Source: an uncultured Clostridia bacterium (GTDB taxonomy: Bacteria; Bacillota; Clostridia; RUG12999). Taken from it: a stretch of DNA of 11,457 nucleotides. Shown here one piece after another: positions 6,655-11,457 of the stretch. The translations under genes and the position numbers were made by a program. Within the stretch, counting starts at the first letter, position 1; each line of letters starts with the position of its first letter. The stretch covers positions 1-11,457 of the forward strand of contig CATIYX010000160.1 of NCBI GenBank assembly GCA_949739095.1, written 5' to 3'. The notes below the pieces were generated by a model that was not told the origin of the DNA, did not search any database, and worked only from the letters and a program-made list of their open reading frames with translations.

Positions 6655-8475
6655 ATGGCTGAACAAAAAGACCAAAATCTTGTGCAACGTAATATTCCGG
6701 GAATGATGAACCGCGGTCAGCGCTTTGCAGAAGTGCAACACGCCGAAAATGCAGGAGCAACACTAAAACGCATTGCTGTCTATTTTGCAAAAGAAAAAAT
6801 TATGGTATTTGGAATGCTGGCTGTTGTCATTTTCGGAACACTATGCGGCGTGTATGCGCCAAGTCTGCAAAGCAATGCCATTGATATCATTGCAAAAAGC
6901 AGAACCGGAAATCTTATGGTGAGTTTAATTTTGATGGCAGCTGTTTATCTTCTTTACAGCGGCGGACAACTGCTGCAGGGGCTTATTTGCGCCAAACTAA
7001 GTCAGCGTATCGTGAAACGCATGCGGGAAGAATTGTTTGGAAAGCTGATAGATTTGCCTATACGTTATCTAGATACGCATTCACACGGTGATGTGATGAG
7101 CCGTATGACAAATGATATCGAAAACATTTCAACAACCGTATCGCAGTCGTTGCCCTCTCTGTTTTCTGGTATCTTGACAATTATCGGTACCGTTTCCATC
7201 ATGCTGTGGTACTGCTGGCAGCTTGCACTCCTTAGCTTCGCAACAGTTATTCTGACAGTGACTGCTACAAAACTTCTTTCAAAAAAAGTACGGAAATTTT
7301 CACGCAAACGGCAGATGCTTCTCGGTCAGCTTAACGGCACTGTAGAGGAAATGGTGTCCGGATACCACACAGTCGTCGCCTATAATCATCAAGACGTTAC
7401 AACAGAAGAATTTTGTAGTACTTCAGATTCTCTCACGAAAGCAGGAATCAAAACGGATATTTTCAGTGGCGTTATGGGACCAATTATGAACTGCATTGGC
7501 AATATCGGCTTTGTAATCATCGCCGCTTTCGGTGGATATTTTTCTATTAGTGGACTAATTTCTGTCGGCGTGATTTCTGCCTTCATTGTTTATGCAAAAC
7601 AATTTAGTCGCCCAATCAACGAAATTGCGCAGGTTTACGGGCAACTGCAAACGGCAGTTGCCGGTGCAGAGCGTGTATTTACTGTGCTTGACGAAACGGA
7701 TGAAGATAAATCCGGCAAAGAACTTGCTAAAGCGGATACTGCAACCGTTACCTTCCGCAATGTGAATTTCTCCTATTCCGCAGGACATCCTGTTTTGCAG
7801 GACTTTACGCTATCAGTACCTTCTGGCAAAAAGGTAGCTCTTGTGGGTGCAACCGGCAGCGGAAAGACCACTGTTGTCAATCTGCTCATGCGATTTTATG
7901 ATATTGACAGCGGGGAAATCCTTATTAATCAGCAAAATATCAAAAATATTTCAAGAAACGATTTGCGTAAGAATATTGCCATTGTTTTGCAGGACACGGT
8001 TCTGTTTTCCGATACGATTCAGAATAATCTGAAGTACGGAAATATAAATGCCAGCTTTGATGAAATCGAAAAAGCTGTAAAGATGAGTCGCTGCAAAGAG
8101 ATGATTGAATTGCTGCCACAGGGATACGACACCGTTCTGACTGGTTCCGGTGAAAATATCAGCAGCGGGCAGCGCCAGCTTCTTGCCATTGCCCGTGCCT
8201 TTGTCGCCGATCCAAAAATTTTGATTTTGGACGAGGCAACCTCAAATGTGGATACTCGCACTGAAAAAGCAATTCAGGATGCCATGCAGCTTATCATGCA
8301 AAACCGCACCAGCATTGTCATTGCACACCGTTTATCAACAATTCGTGATGCGGATGTTATTGTTGTAATGGATCATGGTAAAATTGTTGAAAGCGGCGAT
8401 CATGATACGTTGCTTGCACAAAAAGGGAAATATTACGACTTATATATGACGCAATACGCCGGAATTGCAACATAA
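6655..8475 (+). CDS. ABC exporter subunit 2 (membrane + ATPase half-transporter, catalytic partner)
   Basis: A 606-residue half-transporter with a polar N-terminal extension of about 35 residues, a six-helix membrane domain, and an ATPase domain from about residue 350. Walker A is GATGSGKTT (398-406, Lys404), Walker B ILILDEATSNVD with the catalytic Glu527, and the switch His558 is in IAHRLSTI. The signature is ISSGQ (502-506) instead of LSGGQ. That altered signature faces the degenerate Walker site of subunit 1, while this subunit's intact Walker motifs face the intact signature of subunit 1; the two proteins therefore complement each other as a heterodimer with one working ATP site. The length is close to that of Bacillus YfiC (about 604). 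AGGAGG (6641-6646) ends 8 nt before the ATG and overlaps the end of the partner gene. Confidence 0.94.
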   Translation: MAEQKDQNLVQRNIPGMMNRGQRFAEVQHAENAGATLKRIAVYFAKEKIMVFGMLAVVIFGTLCGVYAPSLQSNAIDIIAKSRTGNLMVSLILMAAVYLLYSGGQLLQGLICAKLSQRIVKRMREELFGKLIDLPIRYLDTHSHGDVMSRMTNDIENISTTVSQSLPSLFSGILTIIGTVSIMLWYCWQLALLSFATVILTVTATKLLSKKVRKFSRKRQMLLGQLNGTVEEMVSGYHTVVAYNHQDVTTEEFCSTSDSLTKAGIKTDIFSGVMGPIMNCIGNIGFVIIAAFGGYFSISGLISVGVISAFIVYAKQFSRPINEIAQVYGQLQTAVAGAERVFTVLDETDEDKSGKELAKADTATVTFRNVNFSYSAGHPVLQDFTLSVPSGKKVALVGATGSGKTTVVNLLMRFYDIDSGEILINQQNIKNISRNDLRKNIAIVLQDTVLFSDTIQNNLKYGNINASFDEIEKAVKMSRCKEMIELLPQGYDTVLTGSGENISSGQRQLLAIARAFVADPKILILDEATSNVDTRTEKAIQDAMQLIMQNRTSIVIAHRLSTIRDADVIVVMDHGKIVESGDHDTLLAQKGKYYDLYMTQYAGIAT

Positions 8476-8646
8476 TATCTGAAAAAGTGCGATAAAGATA
8501 ATAAGCGGAAAGTAATCCCCCTTTCGCCTCCATATTACTCGTACTTTTCTGTTATCAATATCACGAAATCTATGCAATTTTTAATTGTTCGTCTGCATAA
8601 AGCTCGTTTCGTTTTATAAGATGGATACAAACCTATTATATCGCTA

Positions 8647-8682
8647 AAAAGCAGTGTACGAAAAAATCTGTACACTGCTTTT
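8647..8682. terminator. bidirectional terminator between the ABC operon and the MATE operon
   Basis: AAAAGCAGTGTAC (8647-8659) pairs perfectly with GTACACTGCTTTT (8670-8682) around a 10-nt loop. T-rich tails follow on both strands (TTTTATTTATTT on plus, TTTTTAG on minus). It is 34 nt beyond the MATE stop and 171 nt beyond the ABC stop, so it can end both converging operons. The stretch 8476-8646 holds only a weak hairpin (GAAAG 8508-8512 with CTTTC 8521-8525) and no gene. Confidence 0.85.
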
Positions 8683-8716
8683 ATTTATTTCTTATTAGGA
8701 ATTCTAACAAAAAATA

Positions 8717-10090
8717 TTACCATTTTTTCATCTCCCGTCCTACCAGAACCAATGCAAGAATACTTGCCAAACCATCTGAGATAGGGCCTGCCCAAAGAAC
8801 GCCGTCAATTCCCCATATCAGAGGAAATATAATGACAAGCGGCAATAGCAGAAAAACCTGTCTGCTTAAAGATACTACCGTGCCAATTCTCCCATTTCCG
8901 ATAGACGGGAAGAATTGAGCGCAGAGAATTTGCTGTCCCACAATAAAAGTGCAGAACAAGAAAACACGAAAATACCGCAGAGCAAACTCATAATAAAGTT
9001 CATTCCCGCTTCCAAATATACTTGTAAGTTGACGTGGAAAAAGCTGAAAACATAGAAACGCAACGATTGAAATACACAATACAATCATTGACGCTTTTTT
9101 AAAAGTTGTCTTTACTCGCCGGTAATTTCCTGCTCCATAATTATATCCAATAATCGGTTGTGTACTTTGTGAGATTCCAAAAATAACTGAGTTAAAAACA
9201 GTACTTATCTTTGTTATGATACCAACACAGGCAAGAGGTATATCTCGACCATACTTTGACAGTTCTCCATAATACCCGAGCGTATTATTCATAACAATTT
9301 GCACCGCAGTAATGGCAAGCTGATTTGCGCCCGCCGGAATTCCCAATGCAAAAATCCGGATTATACTTTCCTTTTTCAGTCTGAAATCACCTTTTGTCAG
9401 CTTAACTGTTTTAAAACGCAAGAAATATGCTAAAATCAAAACGGCAGATACACACTGTCCGATAATGGTTGCTAAAGCTGCACCTTTCATTCCCATGTTA
9501 AGTCCAAAAATAAAAATGGGGTCTAAAATGCAGTTGAGGATTGCGCCTGTCAATGTTGAAACCATTGCATAGTGTGGGCTTCCATCCGCCCGTATCAATT
9601 GACTTACACCTGTTCCTATCATAGCAAACGGTATACCTATCGAAAGAATTCGTGTATATTCCACTGCATATTCTAAGGTCTGACCTCGCCCTCCAAATGC
9701 TATTAACATAGGTCTGAGAAAAATAGAGGCAAGTACGGCAACAACAACACCGAATATTACCGTCATTGTCACACTATTTCCCACAATCGATTTTGCATGT
9801 TTTGTATCCTTTGTGCCAAGATACAGGCTAAACGAGGATGCGCCACCGACGCCAAATGTCATAGCAAGCGTCGTAATAATCATAACTAAAGGAAAGGCAA
9901 CGTTGGTTGCAGCATTGCCTAATTCCCCAATTTTGTTTCCTACAAAAATTTGGTCTACAATGTTATATACGGAATTGATTAAACTGCTTATAATTGCAGG
10001 AAGTGAGTATCTTAAAATCAACTTTCCGACAGACTCATATTCTAACGGATTTTCCACCTGTACATTTTCAACGTTTTTCAAAATTATCAT
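8717..10090 (-). CDS. MATE-family multidrug efflux pump (MepA-like arrangement)
   Basis: A 457-residue membrane protein with about twelve helices, the standard size for multidrug and toxin extrusion pumps, which expel cationic drugs in exchange for Na+ or H+. The N-terminal part shows the family pattern SLPAIISSLINSVYNIVDQ, followed by FVGNKIGELGNAATNVAFPL and GVGGASSFSLYLG; the second half repeats it with GIPAGANQLAITAVQIVMN and QSTQPIIGYNYGAGNY. The gene begins inside the upstream MarR gene with a 23-nt overlap, so the two are co-transcribed and probably translationally coupled. The ATG at 10090 has GGAG only 1 nt before it; a TTG at 10081 would place the same GGAG at a better 10-nt distance, so the true start may be three codons later. 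A MarR gene joined to a MATE gene recalls mepR-mepA of Staphylococcus aureus. Confidence 0.93.
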   Translation of the reverse strand: MIILKNVENVQVENPLEYESVGKLILRYSLPAIISSLINSVYNIVDQIFVGNKIGELGNAATNVAFPLVMIITTLAMTFGVGGASSFSLYLGTKDTKHAKSIVGNSVTMTVIFGVVVAVLASIFLRPMLIAFGGRGQTLEYAVEYTRILSIGIPFAMIGTGVSQLIRADGSPHYAMVSTLTGAILNCILDPIFIFGLNMGMKGAALATIIGQCVSAVLILAYFLRFKTVKLTKGDFRLKKESIIRIFALGIPAGANQLAITAVQIVMNNTLGYYGELSKYGRDIPLACVGIITKISTVFNSVIFGISQSTQPIIGYNYGAGNYRRVKTTFKKASMIVLCISIVAFLCFQLFPRQLTSIFGSGNELYYEFALRYFRVFLFCTFIVGQQILCAQFFPSIGNGRIGTVVSLSRQVFLLLPLVIIFPLIWGIDGVLWAGPISDGLASILALVLVGREMKKW

Positions 10091-10535
10091 TCTCCATTCT
10101 GTGCCATACTTTCTTACTAATATTTTCTATCATTTGCTCCATAGTTTGCTCACTTATATCAATATCGGTCTGCGCAATATTTTGACTCCAAGTGTGGTAG
10201 AAACCACTATGTATTCTTTTAATTCTATCAACTGCCGGAATTGCTTTTTCTGTCAGATACAGATGTTTAATCCGTTTATCTTCCTCATCACCTATTACTT
10301 TGACATATCCAATTTCCAACAACTTTTTTACTGTTTTTGTCAATGTTGCTTTGTCAACAAGAATCTGTTCTACCATATCCTGCGCCGAAGCTCCAGGATG
10401 CTCATATAGATATTCCACAAAAAATTGCTGTCCCCAACCAATTTCAAAATCAGACAAACCATGATTATAGTACATTTGTATCAAACGAGCCAATATAGAA
10501 ATGCATCGGCATATATTGGAAAACTCATTGTCCAT
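10068..10535 (-). CDS. MarR-family transcriptional repressor of the MATE operon
   Basis: A 155-residue regulator of normal MarR length. The winged helix-turn-helix spans about residues 34-105: GWGQQFFVEYLYEHPGASAQDM, the recognition helix within DKATLTKTVKKLLEIG, and a charged wing DEEDKRIKHLYLTEKA. C-terminal helices (about 105-145) should form the dimer interface. Two cysteines near the N-terminus (C9 and C11) could respond to oxidants, but nothing else supports that. The ATG at 10535 is chosen because GGAGGTGA (10544-10551) ends 8 nt before it; the in-frame ATG at 10553 lies at the predicted transcription start and forms part of that binding site. The gene overlaps the MATE pump by 23 nt and probably represses it and itself. 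Confidence 0.92.
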   Translation of the reverse strand: MDNEFSNICRCISILARLIQMYYNHGLSDFEIGWGQQFFVEYLYEHPGASAQDMVEQILVDKATLTKTVKKLLEIGYVKVIGDEEDKRIKHLYLTEKAIPAVDRIKRIHSGFYHTWSQNIAQTDIDISEQTMEQMIENISKKVWHRMENDNFEKR

Positions 10536-10559
10536 AGCACTATTCACCTCCATAATAAT

Positions 10560-10588
10560 AGTATATCATAAAAAGGTAGCGTTCGCAA
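10560..10588 (-). promoter_or_regulatory. promoter of the MarR / MATE operon
   Basis: On the minus strand, TTGCGA (10583-10588) and TATACT (10560-10565) are 17 nt apart. The transcript should start near 10553, leaving a short leader of about 18 nt that carries the ribosome binding site. An operator-like palindrome overlaps the -35 box. Confidence 0.75.
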
Positions 10589-10595
10589 CTTTTTT
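10570..10595. promoter_or_regulatory. operator-like palindrome over the -35 box of the MarR / MATE promoter
   Basis: GTAGCG (10576-10581) and CGCAAC (10584-10589) are complementary at five of six positions around a central TT. Beyond one mismatched pair, five A and five T bases continue the symmetry. It covers the -35 box and part of the spacer, so a bound MarR dimer would exclude RNA polymerase. It does not resemble the AGGTACCT operators of the ABC cassette, so the two repressors probably do not cross-talk. Confidence 0.6.
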
Positions 10596-10639
10596 TGTAT
10601 TTGAATTCTATGTGAATTTTAATTCATATAACAGCCCCC

Positions 10640-10678
10640 TAAAAATAAAAAAAGAAGCGTCATTTTTTAACGCTTCTT
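10640..10678 (-). terminator. intrinsic terminator of lysC
   Basis: AAGAAGCGT (10652-10660) pairs with ACGCTTCTT (10670-10678) around a 9-nt loop. On the minus strand the stem is followed by a long T-rich tract (complement of 10640-10651), as expected for a terminator. It lies about 80 nt beyond the aspartokinase stop and keeps lysC transcription out of the MarR / MATE operon. Confidence 0.85.
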
Positions 10679-10758
10679 GTGGATATATTCAGTTTTAATT
10701 CATAAAAAAACAAGATGTCGTAAAATTTTGTTTTTATACTATAATCTAAGTCCTATCA

Positions 10759-11457
10759 TTAATCTGCCAAATGGAACTTATCGTGGATTGCCGCAACAGC
10801 CCGTTCTGCATTTTTACTGTTCACCAGCACCGATACTTTAATTTCCGATGTGGAAATCATGTGGATGTTAATTCCCGCATCATAGAGCGCCTCAAACATC
10901 TGCGCCGCAACCCCCGGATTATTTACCATGCCTGCGCCAACGATAGACACTTTTGATACATCGCTGCGCTGTTTCAGTTCATGATATCCGATATAATCTT
11001 TTTTCTCTTCCAGCAGTTTGATTGCTTTGTCCAAATTGCTTTCCGTCACAGTAAAACTGATATCTTTAGTATCGCGTCCAATGGACTGCAAAATAATATC
11101 TACATTGATACCATTTTTCGCCAGCAATGAAAATATTTTAAACGCTTCGCCCGGCGCGTCCTCAATTCCAAGCAATGCGATTCTCGCCACATCATTATCT
11201 CTTGTTACCCCTCTTACCAACATCTTTTCCACGCTGTTTACCTCCTTCACAACTGTTCCCGGCTCCCGATTAAAGCTCGAGCGCACCACCAAATTCACAT
11301 TATATTTTTTCGCCATCTCTACCGATCTGTTATGCAGCACATTTGCACCCAGACTCGCCAGTTCCAGCATTTCATCATAGGAAATATCGTCTAGTTTTTT
11401 GGCTTCTTTCACAATTCTGGGGTCTGTTGTATAAACACCGTCCACATCCGTGAAAAT
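10759..11457 (-). CDS. lysC: aspartokinase, C-terminal part (5' end beyond the window)
   Basis: Aspartokinase phosphorylates L-aspartate, the first step towards lysine, diaminopimelate, methionine and threonine. The last 232 residues are present and the frame stays open to the window edge. IFTDVDGVYTTDPR (1-14 of the visible part) is the nucleotide-binding end of the kinase domain, and LASLGANVLHNRSVEMAKKY is also typical. Two ACT domains follow: the first around 91-145, with LLGIEDAPGEAFKIFSLLAKNG, the second around 168-228, with SIVGAGMVNNPGVAAQMF and GINIHMISTSEIKVSVLV. They bind the feedback inhibitor. This single-function architecture fits the lysine-sensitive LysC type, but which amino acid inhibits it cannot be read here. 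An internal start that may give a separate regulatory subunit is listed apart. Confidence 0.95.
   Translation of the reverse strand: MFTDVDGVYTTDPRIVKEAKKLDDISYDEMLELASLGANVLHNRSVEMAKKYNVNLVVRSSFNREPGTVVKEVNSVEKMLVRGVTRDNDVARIALLGIEDAPGEAFKIFSLLAKNGINVDIILQSIGRDTKDISFTVTESNLDKAIKLLEEKKDYIGYHELKQRSDVSKVSIVGAGMVNNPGVAAQMFEALYDAGINIHMISTSEIKVSVLVNSKNAERAVAAIHDKFHLAD
11230..11247 (-). promoter_or_regulatory. internal ribosome binding site and in-frame GTG start within lysC
   Basis: Inside the aspartokinase frame a perfect AAGGAGGT (complement of 11240-11247) ends 7 nt before an in-frame GTG at 11232-11230. Translation from it would give a 157-residue protein ending at 10759 that consists of the two ACT domains. 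Bacillus subtilis aspartokinase II is known to be made as alpha and beta subunits from overlapping in-phase starts, with beta of about 163 residues. An ATG at 11223 is a less well spaced alternative. That the site is used here is inferred. Confidence 0.65.

Noticed and set aside
8476..8646. Possible small gene or RNA after the ABC operon
   Set aside because: There is no start with a binding site, no sustained frame and only one weak hairpin; it looks like an ordinary 3' region.
9813..10409. 198-codon plus-strand open frame across the MATE and MarR genes
   Set aside because: It is antisense to two well-supported genes, lacks a ribosome binding site, and its Phe/Ile/Cys-rich sequence shows no family motif.
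10617..10704. Direct repeat TTTTAATTCATA (10617-10628 and 10693-10704) as a target duplication or attachment site
   Set aside because: The copies flank only the lysC terminator, enclose no mobile gene, and are AT-rich enough to recur by chance.
11018..11380. Plus-strand open frame across lysC
   Set aside because: It is antisense to the conserved ACT-domain region and has no start signals of its own.

Overview
The window reads as a chromosomal segment of a low-to-moderate GC Gram-positive bacterium, most likely a member of the Clostridia (Bacillota). The signs are strong AGGAGG-type ribosome binding sites, housekeeping-type -35/-10 promoters with 17-nt spacers, T-tailed hairpin terminators, an acpS-nnr pair beside a DUF6106-like membrane protein, and a LysC-type aspartokinase. 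The genus cannot be read from the sequence. There are ten genes, two of them cut by the window edges; I see no rRNA, tRNA, CRISPR array or insertion sequence.

Left part (1-2585, minus strand): one operon. Its promoter lies at 2557-2585, followed by a small two-helix membrane protein with a PH-like C-terminal half, acpS (holo-ACP synthase, 4-nt overlap), nnr (bifunctional NAD(P)HX repair enzyme, probably starting at a GTG), and the first 15 codons of a gene that opens like a signal peptide. A major facilitator transporter (2740-3939, plus strand) is transcribed divergently from its own promoter, which carries an inverted repeat over the -10 box.

Middle part (4054-10596): two drug-efflux-type cassettes facing each other. 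The plus-strand cassette is a MarR repressor with a His/Cys-rich tail followed by two half-size ABC exporter subunits. Their motif changes fit a heterodimer with one degenerate and one working ATP site. Its promoter is bracketed by two copies of an AGGTACCT-centred palindrome. The minus-strand cassette is a second MarR repressor whose end overlaps a MATE efflux pump; an operator-like palindrome lies over its -35 box. The cassettes converge on a bidirectional terminator at 8647-8682. They are visibly more AT-rich than the acpS-nnr side, so acquisition by transfer is plausible but unproven.

Right edge (10640-11457, minus strand): the C-terminal part of aspartokinase (lysC) with its terminator. 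Inside the coding region a perfect AAGGAGGT sits 7 nt before an in-frame GTG that would yield a separate 157-residue regulatory subunit of two ACT domains, as in the alpha/beta arrangement of Bacillus aspartokinase II.

Nothing here is clearly an undescribed system. The best leads are the metal- or thiol-sensor-like tail of the first MarR protein, the internal lysC start, and the DUF6106-like protein coupled to acpS.
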